From positions 6,758,001 to 6,822,000 of the forward strand of contig NZ_CP061725.1 in the NCBI RefSeq assembly GCF_014764405.1: a DNA stretch of 64,000 nucleotides. The letters are read 5' to 3'. The notes below the pieces were generated by a model. The model had not been told where the DNA came from. It did no database searches and was given only the letters and a program-made list of their open reading frames with translations. Both the position numbers and the translations under genes were made by a program. Source of the stretch: Micromonospora craniellae (GTDB lineage Bacteria > Actinomycetota > Actinomycetes > Mycobacteriales > Micromonosporaceae). This document shows, piece by piece, positions 9,079-18,050 of the stretch (position 1 is the stretch's first letter; every line of letters begins with the position of its first letter).

Positions 9079-9140
9079 GGATGCAAGGAAGGGACCCTTC
9101 CTATACACGAGGCGTTAGTAGGGGTCCCTTCCTTGCATCC
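9079..9140. terminator. Long perfect inverted repeat, probable bidirectional terminator or dispersed repeat
   Basis: Arms of 19 bp, GGATGCAAGGAAGGGACCC at 9079-9097 and its exact complement at 9122-9140, flank a 24-base loop. It lies between convergent genes (kinase, response regulator), only a few bases from each stop. That position suits a bidirectional terminator. The unusual length and perfect pairing also resemble dispersed palindromes I associate with Micromonosporaceae genomes; that recollection needs a genome-wide count. Confidence 0.75.
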
Positions 9141-9158
9141 GTCAGTCGGCCCGCTGGC

Positions 9159-9761
9159 TCACAACCAGTCGTGTTCGCGGGCGTAGCGGGCCGCCTCGTG
9201 GCGGGTCCGGGTCTGCGTCTTGCGCATCGCGTTGGAGAGATAGTTGCGTACGGTTCCGGGCGCGAGGTGCAGTCGGGCGGCGATGTCGGCGACCGAGTAG
9301 CCCTCCCCGGTGACCCGCAGCACGTCGGCCTCCCGTTCGGTCAGGGGGCAGTCCTCGGTGATGGCCAGCGCGGACACGTCCGGGTCGATCCAGCGTCTGC
9401 CCGCGTGCAGCGTGGCCACGACCGAGGTGATGTGGGCCGGTTCGGCGGACTTGCTGACGAAGCCCTGGACGCCGAGCCGCAGCGCCTTGCGCAGCACGCC
9501 GGGGCGGGCGTGCCGGGTCAGCATGAGGACCACCTGGTCCGGGAGCGAACGACGGATCTGCGCGACCGCGCCGAGGCCGTCCACGCCGGGCATCTCCAGG
9601 TCGATGACCAGTACGTCGGGCCGGTGCCGCAGGGTGGCCTCGACTGCTGACTGGCCGTCGTGCGCCTCGGCCAGGACGGTGATGTCACCCTCCAGCGGCA
9701 GCAGTGCGGCCAGGGCCGTACGCAGCAGCACCTCGTCGTCGGCGAGCACGATGGTGGTCAT
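9159..9761 (-). CDS. NarL/FixJ (DesR-like) response regulator
   Basis: A 200-residue regulator with a receiver domain (acidic DD at 8-9, phospho-acceptor D54 in VLVIDLEMPG, conserved Lys near 104) and a LuxR-type helix-turn-helix (about 136-195: LTEREADVLR...VADIAARLHLAPGTVRNYLS). Its ATG overlaps the stop of the histidine kinase gene by 4 nt (ATGA), so kinase and regulator are one operon. DesKR-like pairs in actinomycetes commonly control a neighbouring ABC exporter, here the divergent genes at 10773-12133. The regulator itself appears intact although its partner and target are damaged. Confidence 0.9.
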   Translation of the reverse strand: MTTIVLADDEVLLRTALAALLPLEGDITVLAEAHDGQSAVEATLRHRPDVLVIDLEMPGVDGLGAVAQIRRSLPDQVVLMLTRHARPGVLRKALRLGVQGFVSKSAEPAHITSVVATLHAGRRWIDPDVSALAITEDCPLTEREADVLRVTGEGYSVADIAARLHLAPGTVRNYLSNAMRKTQTRTRHEAARYAREHDWL

Positions 9762-10714
9762 CCGTCGTCCCTGCCCGCAGTCGACGGGGTTCCGGCGTGC
9801 GCCGTCGGGAACGTCGCGGCGGTCCGGAACCGCCCGTCCTGCTGTCGCACGGTCAACTCACCTCCGTCGTCCGCCACCCGCTGACCGAGGACGGACAGCC
9901 CGCTGAGTTCGGCGGGTCCGTCCCCGGTCACACCGTCGTTGACGATGGTGATGCCCGACTCGGAGAGCGTGATCTGCACCTGGGTCGCCTGCGCGTGCCG
10001 CAGGATGTTGGTGGTCGTCTCGCGGAGCACCTGACCGAGCAGCTCACCGGCACGGGAGTCGACCTCGGCCTCCCGGGTCACCCGGACCCGGATGCCGGCG
10101 GCCTCGAACAGGTTCTTCGCGTTCTCGATCTCCGCGGTGAGGTTGAGCCGCCGTTGCGCGTGGGCGAGTTCCTTGGTCTGGGCGATGGTGTCGCTGACCA
10201 GCGCGTACGTCTCCCGCAGTTCCTTCTCCGCCCGTGCGGTGTCGCGGACCAGCAGTTTCTGCGCCAGCGCGATCTTCAGCTTGACCACGTGCAGGGTGTG
10301 GCCCTGGATGTCGTGCAGGTCGCTGGCGAAGCGGAAGCGTTCCCGCACGACCGCCAGCTCCGCCTCGCGTTCCCGGGTCTGTTCGAGTTCCCGGATCAGG
10401 TCGTAGAACCGCTCGCCCACCACCGTCATCAGCGTCACGACGACGGTGAGGACGGCCGGGACGAGGACGTAGGCGACCAGGACCTGGCGTACGTCGTCCC
10501 GCTCCACCAGGAGTCGTGTCGCACCGACGGCGGCGACGTAGGCCACCAACGCGACCGCCGCCAGGATGCGCCGACGCACCTCGCGCAGGGCGAGGGAGCC
10601 CACGGCGCAGACCCCCCACCAGGCGTTCGGGCTGCCGGTGACCAGCGCGCCGATCTTGCAGTCACCACCCCAGTATCCGGCAGTGACCGGCCCCGACCAG
10701 TGACACCGTGTCAC
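9758..10714 (-). CDS. DesK-like sensor histidine kinase, probably N-terminally shortened
   Basis: A 318-residue kinase with a HisKA_3 dimerisation domain (phospho-acceptor H134 in SDLHDIQGHTL) and an HATPase region ending with GLSVLGQRVADDGG. Only two clear membrane segments remain (about 50-66 and 77-98), preceded by a poorly hydrophobic N-terminus rich in W and C. DesK relatives usually have four to six segments and about 360-400 residues, so the sensor end looks truncated. The start at 10714 is the longest possible and is uncertain. The gene faces the disabled ABC gene across 58 bp, and both ends abutting this gap look eroded. Confidence 0.8.
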   Translation of the reverse strand: MTRCHWSGPVTAGYWGGDCKIGALVTGSPNAWWGVCAVGSLALREVRRRILAAVALVAYVAAVGATRLLVERDDVRQVLVAYVLVPAVLTVVVTLMTVVGERFYDLIRELEQTREREAELAVVRERFRFASDLHDIQGHTLHVVKLKIALAQKLLVRDTARAEKELRETYALVSDTIAQTKELAHAQRRLNLTAEIENAKNLFEAAGIRVRVTREAEVDSRAGELLGQVLRETTTNILRHAQATQVQITLSESGITIVNDGVTGDGPAELSGLSVLGQRVADDGGELTVRQQDGRFRTAATFPTAHAGTPSTAGRDDG

Positions 10715-10772
10715 ATCCGGTCATGACGTGGTCGCACTGACGGGTGACGACGATCGACGCTGTCATGGATGC

Positions 10773-11387
10773 ATGTCCAACACACCAGTCATCGACGTTG
10801 AACGGCTGAACCTCGCCTACGGCGACTTCCACGCCGTGAAGGACGTCTCCTTCCAGGTGCGGCGCGGGAAGCTCTACGCGCTGCTCGGCACCAACGGGGC
10901 CGGGAAAACCTCGACCCTGGAGGTCGTCGAGGGGCACCGGAAGCCGACCTCCGGCACCGTGCGTGTCTTCGGGCACAGCCCGCAGGACCGCCGCGCCGTA
11001 CGTCCCGGGATGGCTGGGCGACGGTGGACCGGATGCGGGAGAACGGTGCCACCATCGTGCTGACCACCCACTATCTGGAGGAGGCGCAGCAGCGCGCCGA
11101 TCGCATCGGGTTGATGCACCAGGGCCGCCTGCACCGTGAGGGCAGCGTCACCGAACTGACCCGTACCCTGCCGGCGGTCATCCGCTTCACCCTGCCCCCC
11201 GGCGGTGCCGGCGCTGCCGCTGCCGGCTGTCGTCGACGCCGACGGCACGGTCGTGGCCGAGACCTTCGCCCTGCAGAAGGACCTGCACCTCCTGCTGCGG
11301 TGGGCCGAGGACCACGCCGTGGAGCTGCGGGACCTCACGGCCGGGCCGACCCGGCTCGACGACGTGTTCCGCGCCCTCGGCAGCTGA
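10773..11387 (+). pseudogene. ABC exporter ATPase gene (DrrA-like), internally deleted and frameshifted
   Basis: The N-terminal part (MSNTPVIDVERLNLAYGDF, Walker A LLGTNGAGKTST) runs to about 11010 and then jumps directly to a segment that normally follows Walker B (DRMRENGATIVLTTHYLEEA) in another frame. The signature motif (LSGGx), Q-loop and Walker B are absent, so roughly 90-100 codons are missing. A second frame change lies at the C6 run at 11195-11200, after which the normal C-terminus (QKDLHLLLRWAEDHA to RALGS, stop 11385-11387) resumes in the original frame. Because the signature motif and Walker B are lost, this is not explained by a sequencing slip alone. Confidence 0.85.
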
Positions 11388-11413
11388 TCCGCCCCTTCGA
11401 CAGGAGTGTCACC

Positions 11414-12133
11414 ATGTTGTCCATCGCGTCCAGCGAGCTGATCCAGATCTTCCGCAACCGGCTGGTCCTGATCACCAGCCTCATCGTCCCGGTCGCGGTC
11501 TGTGTGTTCTTCGTCCGCCAGCACGAGACCTTCGCCGCCATCGGCAGCCTCGGCTACATCGCCGCGATCGTGATGTTCACGGTGGCCGCGTTCGGGCTCT
11601 ACGCCACCGCCGTCACCACCCTGGCCTCGCGGCGGCAGAACCTGTTCCTCAAGCGGTTGCGTTCCACCGCCGAGGGCGACGCCGGCATCCTCGCCGGCCT
11701 GTTGCTGCCCGTCGTCGTCCTCGCCGCGGTGCAGGTGACCGCGATCCTGATCGCACTGGCCGTCGTCGCCGGTCAGCCGTCCGACATCCTCCTGCTCGTG
11801 GTGGCGACCATCGCCACCCTGGCCATGATGGTCGGCCTGGCGCTGGCCACCGCAGGACTGACGAACTCACCCGAGCACGCCCAGGTCACCACGCTTCCCG
11901 TCACCCTCGGCGTGATCGGCGTGGCAAGCTGGGTGGGCATCACCGGCACGGCGGACCTCGCCTGGCTCAGACGGCTGCTGCCCGGCGGCGCGGCCACCGA
12001 GCTGACCATGAACGCCTGGAACGGCGGCGTCGCCGTGACCGACTCCCTGCTCCTGCTCGCGCCCACGCTGGGCTGGGTCGCCGTCGCCGTCGCCCTCGCC
12101 ACCCGACTCCTCCGTTGGGAGCCCCGCCGATGA
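11414..12133 (+). CDS. ABC-2 type exporter permease (DrrB-like)
   Basis: A 239-residue integral membrane protein with about six hydrophobic segments (first around 18-36, last around 212-231) and the ABC-2 pattern of a short cytosolic N-terminus and the IFRNRLVLITSLIVP opening. It begins ATG at 11414 after CAGGAGTG and follows the broken ATPase gene by 26 bp, as expected for a drrAB-like operon. The frame is intact, but with its ATPase destroyed it probably has no function unless another ATPase substitutes. Substrate unknown. Control by the adjacent two-component system is inferred from position. Confidence 0.85.
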   Translation: MLSIASSELIQIFRNRLVLITSLIVPVAVCVFFVRQHETFAAIGSLGYIAAIVMFTVAAFGLYATAVTTLASRRQNLFLKRLRSTAEGDAGILAGLLLPVVVLAAVQVTAILIALAVVAGQPSDILLLVVATIATLAMMVGLALATAGLTNSPEHAQVTTLPVTLGVIGVASWVGITGTADLAWLRRLLPGGAATELTMNAWNGGVAVTDSLLLLAPTLGWVAVAVALATRLLRWEPRR

Positions 12134-12147
12134 GCATCGACACGTTC

Positions 12148-12486
12148 TCAGCTCTCCCTTTCCGGCTGGTCGGTGATCTCGCCGGTGACGGTGTCGGTGC
12201 TGAATCGGTGCCGGGACAGCACGGCAGCACGGGCGATGACCATGCCGCCGACGGCCGATGTCGCCAGTTGCAGGACGATGGCGATGATCGCCTTGACCGT
12301 GTTCGGCAGGTGGGGGGCGATGAGGGCCGCTCCGGCGACGATGAAGGTGACACCGAGTCCGGCGGCGGTGGCCACGGCCGAGGTGCGGGTGTAGGGGTCG
12401 GGCAGGCGGTGCAGGCCGATGGCCGCGGCGACGAAGATGGCCGCGCCGAGGAGCGCGAGGACCTGTCCCACGATCTCCAGGGTCAT
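12148..12486 (-). CDS. mnhG: Cation/proton antiporter subunit G
   Basis: A 112-residue membrane protein with three hydrophobic segments (about 2-25, 38-58, 62-85) and the family sequence GAAIFVAAAIGLHRLPDPYTR near the N-terminus, typical of MnhG/MrpG/PhaG. Last gene of the Mnh operon; its ATG overlaps the stop of mnhF by 4 nt. Acts as a small integral-membrane subunit of the multi-subunit Na+(or K+)/H+ antiporter. It ends 14 bp from the convergent ABC permease gene. Confidence 0.92.
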   Translation of the reverse strand: MTLEIVGQVLALLGAAIFVAAAIGLHRLPDPYTRTSAVATAAGLGVTFIVAGAALIAPHLPNTVKAIIAIVLQLATSAVGGMVIARAAVLSRHRFSTDTVTGEITDQPERES

Positions 12487-12740
12487 CGGCGTCCGTTCGC
12501 GATCGCGCGGGCCAGGGAGACGGCGGCGAGGAACGCCACCAGGGTGGCGACCAGGACGAGGTCGAAGGTGCCCTGGCGGTGGGTTCTGACGCCGATCAGG
12601 GCGATGAGGCCGACGACGGCGAAGGTAAGCAGGTCGGCGGCGATGGCGCGATCGGCGGGTGTGGGCCCGCGGGCGATGCGGTAGGCCGACACGAGGAAGG
12701 CGAATCCGCAGCCGGCGATGGCGATGTCCAGAATGATCAT
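12483..12740 (-). CDS. mnhF: Cation/proton antiporter subunit F
   Basis: An 85-residue protein with three membrane segments and the conserved YRIARGPTPADRAIAADLL loop that marks MnhF/MrpF. The longer open frame upstream is noise. The ATG at 12740 overlaps the mnhE stop (ATGA), fixing the start. Part of the six-gene antiporter operon, where it assembles with the A, C, D, E and G subunits in the cytoplasmic membrane. Confidence 0.92.
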   Translation of the reverse strand: MIILDIAIAGCGFAFLVSAYRIARGPTPADRAIAADLLTFAVVGLIALIGVRTHRQGTFDLVLVATLVAFLAAVSLARAIANGRR

Positions 12741-13096
12741 GGTGGGTCTCCGAGGCTCATGGCGAGGAGCATGCGTCGTTCCATGTCGCGGAGGTCGGTC
12801 AGGGCGCTCTCGGTGTCCGGGTGGTACATGGAATGCACGAGCAGCGCCTGACCGTCCTGGTCGTGGGCGACCACGCCGAGGGTGAGGGTTCCGGGCGTGA
12901 GGGTGATCAGCACACCGATGAGCGCGACGTGGAGGTCGTTGCGGGAGTCCAGCGGCATGCGCACCACGCGGGGGGTGGTGGCCAGGCCCGGGGTGAGGAT
13001 GTCGGCCAGGATCGTCCAGGAGGACCGCACGATCTGGCCGGCGAACCAGAGCGCGAACAGCACAAGCCGGATCGGGAGGGTGAGTAGGCGTGTCAT
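12737..13096 (-). CDS. mnhE: Cation/proton antiporter subunit E
   Basis: A 119-residue protein. An N-terminal membrane segment (LVLFALWFAGQIVRSSW) is followed by a soluble domain with LITLTPGTLTLGV, the MnhE hallmark. It is shorter than many MnhE proteins (about 160 residues) because only one membrane helix precedes the soluble part, a form seen in some actinobacteria. Coupled by 4-nt overlaps to mnhD upstream and mnhF downstream. Confidence 0.9.
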   Translation of the reverse strand: MTRLLTLPIRLVLFALWFAGQIVRSSWTILADILTPGLATTPRVVRMPLDSRNDLHVALIGVLITLTPGTLTLGVVAHDQDGQALLVHSMYHPDTESALTDLRDMERRMLLAMSLGDPP

Positions 13097-14607
13097 CGCC
13101 GTACCGCCTCAAGGTAGGAGGTGGTGTCGAGCAGGCCGTCGGCGGCGGTGGAGGCCAGGCCGAGCAGGACCTCACCGCCGAGGCCGAGGCCGACGGTGAC
13201 GGCCGCCAGGATCGCGGCCGGTACGGCCAGGCTGGTCTTGACCCTGGTGCGCTCGGCGGTGAGCAGTTGTCCGGTGCCGGCGGCCGGGTCGTCGGGGCTG
13301 TCCGGTGCGGCGGGCGCGGCGAACACCGCGTTCCAGATCTTCAGCATCGACAACAGGGTGATCAGGCTGACCGCGAGCGCGATGACGACCACTGCGAGGT
13401 GGCCCGCGTCGGCGGCGGCCATGATGAGGGTCAGTTTGGCCACGAACCCCGACAGCGGTGGCAGGCCGGCCAACGACAGTGCGGCGAGACCGAAGCTGAC
13501 TGCGAGCACGGGTTCGCGGCGGACGATCCCTCGGAGCCGGTCGAGTCGGCCGGTGCCGTAGTGGGTCTCGATCGCGCCGGTGGACAGGAACAGCGACGCT
13601 TTGACGATCATGTGATGCAGCAGGTAGAAGATCCCGGCGGTCAGTCCGGCGGGGGTGAACAGGGCCACCCCGAGCAGGATGTAGCCGATCTGGCTGACCA
13701 TGTGGAAGGCGAGGATCGAACGCATGGTGTCCGCGCCGACCGCGGCCAGCACGCCGACGAGCATCGTCGCGCTGAACACGACGAGGCCGATCCACAGGTA
13801 GCGCTGGTCCCCGTCGAACACCACGGCGTAGATGCGGTAGATCGCGTAGATCGCCACCTTGGTGTGCAGGCCGGAGAAGAGGGCGGTCACCGCCGGGGAG
13901 GTCGCGGGGTAGGCGCGGCCCAACCAGCCGTGGGTCGGCACCACCGCCGCCTTCATCGCCAGGGCGAACAGACAGATCGCGGTCGCGGCCGCCACCAGCG
14001 GCGAGTCGCCGGCGGCGCCGGCGAGTTCGGCCATGTTGACGGTGCCGGCAGTGCCGTAGAGCAGGCCGACCCCGGCAAGGAACACGGTGGAGACGAACAG
14101 GTTGAACGTCACGTACAACCGGGAGCCGCTCACCGCCGCCGGGTGACCCTGCCGCCGCCGGGCGAGGATGAACAGCCCGTACGACGGCAGCAGCATGACC
14201 TCGATGAAGACGAAGAGGTTGAACACGTCGGCGGTCAGCAGCGCACCGTTGACGCCGGCGGTCAGGGCCAGCACCAGCGGTGCGAACAACCGCAGCCGTC
14301 CGGTGCCGCTGGCCAGCGCGAACAGCACACAGACCAGGGTGAGCAGCCCGGTGACGGTCACCATGAGAGCCGCGAGGGTGTCGGCGACGAACGGGATCGC
14401 GATGCCGGGTGCCCAGCCGCCCACTCCGTGGGCGAAGACGGTGCCGTCGCGGGTCGCGGTCACCAGCGCGACACCGGCGGCCAGATTGGCGGCCAGCACG
14501 GTGACCAGCAGCCGGATCGGCCATCGGGTGTCGGCACGCGCGAAGGCCGTGACCCCGGTGCCGGCGAGCGGGACCGCCACGAGCAGCGGCAGCAGCGTAC
14601 TGGTCAC
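13093..14607 (-). CDS. mnhD: Cation/proton antiporter subunit D
   Basis: A 504-residue polytopic protein of the proton-translocating NADH-quinone oxidoreductase-like family (NuoN/NuoL related), with about 13-14 hydrophobic segments. The core contains ALAMKAAVVPTHGWLGRAYP and FHMVSQIGYILLG, where Lys and His/Glu residues of antiporter-like subunits sit. Together with MnhA it forms the ion-translocating core. Start ATG at 14607 overlaps the mnhC stop. Confidence 0.93.
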   Translation of the reverse strand: MTSTLLPLLVAVPLAGTGVTAFARADTRWPIRLLVTVLAANLAAGVALVTATRDGTVFAHGVGGWAPGIAIPFVADTLAALMVTVTGLLTLVCVLFALASGTGRLRLFAPLVLALTAGVNGALLTADVFNLFVFIEVMLLPSYGLFILARRRQGHPAAVSGSRLYVTFNLFVSTVFLAGVGLLYGTAGTVNMAELAGAAGDSPLVAAATAICLFALAMKAAVVPTHGWLGRAYPATSPAVTALFSGLHTKVAIYAIYRIYAVVFDGDQRYLWIGLVVFSATMLVGVLAAVGADTMRSILAFHMVSQIGYILLGVALFTPAGLTAGIFYLLHHMIVKASLFLSTGAIETHYGTGRLDRLRGIVRREPVLAVSFGLAALSLAGLPPLSGFVAKLTLIMAAADAGHLAVVVIALAVSLITLLSMLKIWNAVFAAPAAPDSPDDPAAGTGQLLTAERTRVKTSLAVPAAILAAVTVGLGLGGEVLLGLASTAADGLLDTTSYLEAVRR

Positions 14608-15020
14608 GACGTCGCCTCCTGCCGCGCATCAGCCTGGTCGGTACGGTCGGGCCCTGCGGTTGTCGTGGTGGGTTCGGTCGGCGCTGTGGGGACATCTGGC
14701 TGCGGCGGATCGGCCGACTGGTCGCCCGACGGTCGGGGCCGGCCGGTGACGGCCAGGACGAGCAGGTAGATCGTGATCGCGAAGGCGATCACGATGGCGG
14801 TCAACACGAACGCCTGCGGCAGCGGGTCGGCGGTGGTCGCCGGATCCGGGTCCTGTCCGAGCGGCTCGCCGCGCTGGTTGATGCCCCCGGAGCTGAGCAG
14901 GAGCAGGTTGACGCCGTGGCTGAGCAGGACGAAGCCCAGCACGACACGGAGGAAGTCGCGTTGCAGCAGGAGGTAGACCGCTGCGGTGACGAGCGCTCCG
15001 ACGGTCAGCGCGAGAATCAC
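14604..15020 (-). CDS. mnhC: Cation/proton antiporter subunit C
   Basis: A 138-residue NuoK-like protein with three membrane segments. The conserved GFVLLSHGVNLLLL stretch is near residue 31 and LPQAFVLTAIVIAFAITIYLL follows. The last 40 residues are a hydrophilic Thr/Asp/Pro-rich tail absent from most MnhC proteins, probably cytosolic. Overlaps mnhA and mnhD by 4 nt each. Confidence 0.92.
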   Translation of the reverse strand: MILALTVGALVTAAVYLLLQRDFLRVVLGFVLLSHGVNLLLLSSGGINQRGEPLGQDPDPATTADPLPQAFVLTAIVIAFAITIYLLVLAVTGRPRPSGDQSADPPQPDVPTAPTEPTTTTAGPDRTDQADARQEATS

Positions 15021-17809
15021 GGCAGGGCCCCCCCGGTCTGGCGGACATCGGTGTGGGGCTGGTCCGGTGGCATCGACGGTTGTCGACCAGGAAGGTCCGC
15101 CGACGGGGTGCCGAGCAGGCGCAGGGCCGCCAGGATCACCCCGAACACCGCCAGGTACACGCCGACGTCGAAGACGAGGGCGGTAGTCAGTTTCACCCCG
15201 AGGACCTCGGCGTGCAGCGGTCGCAGGAACGAGCCGTCGAACAGGCCCAGCGCTCCGGTGGCGACCGCCACCACGATGCCGGCGCCGGCGATGGCCAGGT
15301 AGGGCCGCTGGAGCATGCGGGTACGGGCGGAGGACGCCGACAGGTACGCCAGCGCCAGCGCGCAGGTTCCCAGGAGGGCGGCGATGAACCCGCCACCCGG
15401 TGCGGTGTGGCCCCGCAGGAGCGCATAGAGCGAGCCGAGCAGCATCAGCGGGACGAGGAAGCGGTCGAGCACGGTCAGGAACACGGCGTTGCGCTGCGGG
15501 TCGGACAACGGGTTGTCTACCTGCGGCTGCGGTGTGCCCTCGACCGCCGGGTGGGCGGTGAGCAGGGCGCTCACCGCCATCGCCGCGACGGCGACGACGA
15601 CGAGTTCACCGAAGGTGTCCAGGGCGCGGAAGTCCACCAGGATGGTGTTGACGATGTTGGTGCCGCCGGTGAGGCTCTGCGCCTCGCGCAGGAAGTGCTC
15701 CCCCGCCGGTGACAGCGGCCGGTGTCCGGTGAACGCCAGGGTCGCCAGGGTGGCCGTGATCCCGGCGGCGAGGGCGGCTGCGGCGGCCAGCACAGAGCGC
15801 CTGGTACCGACGGGGGCGAAGTGGGGACGCATACGACGCAGCACCAGCACCATGATCACGACCGTGAGGATCTCAACCAGCAGTTGCGTCAACGCCACGT
15901 CGGAGGCGCCGAGCACGAAGAACCACACGGCGACGGAGAACCCCACGACGCCGGTGGCGATGACCGCGGTCAGGCGTACCCGGGCGCGGACCACCGTGAC
16001 GATCCCGACCACCAGGACCACCAGCAGCCCCACGTCCAGCGCGTGCGGACGCAGGGTGGGCGGCGCGCCCGGCCAGACGGCGACCACGCCGAGCCCGGCC
16101 AGCCCGAGCAGCACGACCGGCGTCGCGATGTGGGCCGCCGGGGCGTTGCTGCGGGTCAGGGCACCGACCCGGCGACCGAACGCGATGGTGCCGTCGTGCA
16201 GGGCCTGGACCGCCCGCACGCCCGAGCCCGGGAACAGCGCCCGGTCCAGGAGGCGGTCGGTGTGGCCCCGCCACACCGTCAGCAGCACACCGGCCGCGAT
16301 GGCGAGCACCGACAGCATCAGCGGCCCACCGAAGCCGTGCCACAGGTAGACGCCGCCGACCTCGGCGAGCGGGGTGCCGGCGGTCGCCGCGGCCGCGTTG
16401 CGGACGAGGTCGGCGGGTAGCCAGGCGGCGACTCCGAGGACGGCACCAGCGAGCGCGGTGAGGCTGATCGCCGCGGACATCGACGCGGTCGGGCGCCACG
16501 GTCGGACCTCCGGGGCGGCCCCGGGGAGAAGGGTGAGGATCACCCGGGCGCTGTAGGCCACGGTCAGCACCGCACCGGCGGCGGCGACCAGCGCCACCAG
16601 CCAGCCGACCGCCGCCGCGGCGGGTGCACCGAGCATGGCCTCGAAGATCATCTCCTTGCTGATGAACCCGAGGGTCGGCAGGACTCCGGCCATGCTGGCC
16701 ACGGCGAGTGTGATCATCGTCGCGGCCCACGGCATCGACCGTGCCAGGCCACGCAGCCGGCGCAGGTCGCGGGTGCCGGTACGCCGCTCCATCAGCCCGA
16801 CGTGCATGAACGCGGCCGACTTGAACAGCGCGTGTGCGACGACGTGCACGCTCGCCGCCAGCATCGCCTCGGTGGTGCCGACACCGATCACCGCCACCAG
16901 CAAGCCGAGCTGGCTGACCGTCGAGTACGCCAGGAGTTCCTTCATGTCGTGGCGTTGCAGTGCGAACAGCGCGCCCATCACGGCGGTGAGCAGGCCGACG
17001 GTGACCAGCAGCACCGGCCAGACCGGCGCGTGTGACGCCGCACCGGCGAAGAGCATGAGCAGGTAGATGCCTGCCTTGACCATCGCGGCGGCATGCAGGT
17101 AGGCGCTGACCGGCGCGGGAGCGACCATCGCGTCGGCCAGCCACGAGTGGAACGGGAACTGAGCTGCCTTGGTCATCGCCGCCACCGCGACCAGCACCGC
17201 CACCGTGGTGCCGAACACCGGGTCGGCGCCCCACGCCGGGTGCGCCAACGCGGCGGTCAGCTCGGTGGTGCCCGTCCGAGCCGCGACGAGCGCCACGGCA
17301 CCCAGCAGCGACAGCCCACCGGCCACCGTCACCAGCAACGTGCGGGTCGCCGGCGGCCCGGCGGTCGGGCCGGACCGCGCGATCAGCAGGTACGAGCAGA
17401 CGGTGGTCAACTCCCACGCCACCCACAGCACCACCAGGTCGTCGGCCAGCACCAACAGCAGCATCGCCGCGGCGAACCCGGTCATCAGGGTGTAGAAGCC
17501 GCTCGGCCGCCGATCGGTGAGGTACGACGTCGAGTAGGCCATGATCACGGCGCCGATCCCGAGGACCAGCAGCGCGAACAGCATCGACAGCCCGTCGAGC
17601 CGCAGCCGCAAGGCCACGTCGACCGTCGGCATCCAGGCCACGGTCTCGGACACGGTCTGCGTACCCGCGCTGCCGTGGATGAGCGGCGCCGAGGCCAGCA
17701 GCAGTCCCGCTGCCAGGACCCAGCCGGCCTGCCGCCCGAGCAGGCGGGTGAGCACGGGGACCAGCGGCACCAATGCCGCGACGACGAGGAGAGTCAGGAT
17801 CAGGGACAT
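15017..17809 (-). CDS. mnhA: Cation/proton antiporter subunit A with fused MnhB-type C-terminus
   Basis: A 930-residue membrane protein, first gene of the operon. The N-terminal 500 residues are NuoL-like (TKAAQFPFHSWLADAM, STVSQLGLLVAVIG). A DUF4040-like region follows, and the last 140 residues (TVLDRFLVPLMLLGSLYALLRGHTAPGGGF) match MnhB/MrpB. This A+B fusion is the usual actinobacterial form and explains why there is no separate mnhB. The complex exchanges Na+ or K+ for protons and supports pH and salt homeostasis. Expression presumably starts in the 241-bp gap upstream. Confidence 0.93.
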   Translation of the reverse strand: MSLILTLLVVAALVPLVPVLTRLLGRQAGWVLAAGLLLASAPLIHGSAGTQTVSETVAWMPTVDVALRLRLDGLSMLFALLVLGIGAVIMAYSTSYLTDRRPSGFYTLMTGFAAAMLLLVLADDLVVLWVAWELTTVCSYLLIARSGPTAGPPATRTLLVTVAGGLSLLGAVALVAARTGTTELTAALAHPAWGADPVFGTTVAVLVAVAAMTKAAQFPFHSWLADAMVAPAPVSAYLHAAAMVKAGIYLLMLFAGAASHAPVWPVLLVTVGLLTAVMGALFALQRHDMKELLAYSTVSQLGLLVAVIGVGTTEAMLAASVHVVAHALFKSAAFMHVGLMERRTGTRDLRRLRGLARSMPWAATMITLAVASMAGVLPTLGFISKEMIFEAMLGAPAAAAVGWLVALVAAAGAVLTVAYSARVILTLLPGAAPEVRPWRPTASMSAAISLTALAGAVLGVAAWLPADLVRNAAAATAGTPLAEVGGVYLWHGFGGPLMLSVLAIAAGVLLTVWRGHTDRLLDRALFPGSGVRAVQALHDGTIAFGRRVGALTRSNAPAAHIATPVVLLGLAGLGVVAVWPGAPPTLRPHALDVGLLVVLVVGIVTVVRARVRLTAVIATGVVGFSVAVWFFVLGASDVALTQLLVEILTVVIMVLVLRRMRPHFAPVGTRRSVLAAAAALAAGITATLATLAFTGHRPLSPAGEHFLREAQSLTGGTNIVNTILVDFRALDTFGELVVVAVAAMAVSALLTAHPAVEGTPQPQVDNPLSDPQRNAVFLTVLDRFLVPLMLLGSLYALLRGHTAPGGGFIAALLGTCALALAYLSASSARTRMLQRPYLAIAGAGIVVAVATGALGLFDGSFLRPLHAEVLGVKLTTALVFDVGVYLAVFGVILAALRLLGTPSADLPGRQPSMPPDQPHTDVRQTGGALP

Positions 17810-18050
17810 GACACAGCCCTGATCCGGTCGATGGGCGCGGGTGAGCTCAGCGGGAGGGCGACAAGGGGCACGGAGTCTCTTTCGGGGTCGGCTCGACTAC
17901 CGCCGACCAGGCTTCCCGGCACACCCACCAGCCATCCTAGTCACATCCGCCCTGGTGAGCGAACTCCGATCCGGCGGAATCCCGGCATCGTGCCCGAGAT
18001 GCCAGGTGAGACGACGGCCACAAGCGGATACGGCCATCGATATGATCGGT
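17810..18050. other. Gap holding the mnh promoter and the end of the amn operon
   Basis: This 241-base gap lies between the amnD stop and the mnhA start, both leftward. It should contain a terminator for the long amn operon and the mnh promoter, but I see no strong hairpin with a T-run and no clear -35/-10 pair. Read-through from the amn operon cannot be excluded. Confidence 0.4.

Noticed and set aside
11195..11200. Programmed frameshift at the C6 run in the ABC ATPase gene
   Set aside because: A programmed shift would not restore the missing signature and Walker B motifs, so the gene is disabled regardless.
13090..17426. Long open frames on the plus strand and in other frames across the mnh operon
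   Set aside because: They are rich in Gln/His/Arg/Gly runs typical of shifted reading of membrane-protein genes, and the six Mnh frames explain the DNA fully.
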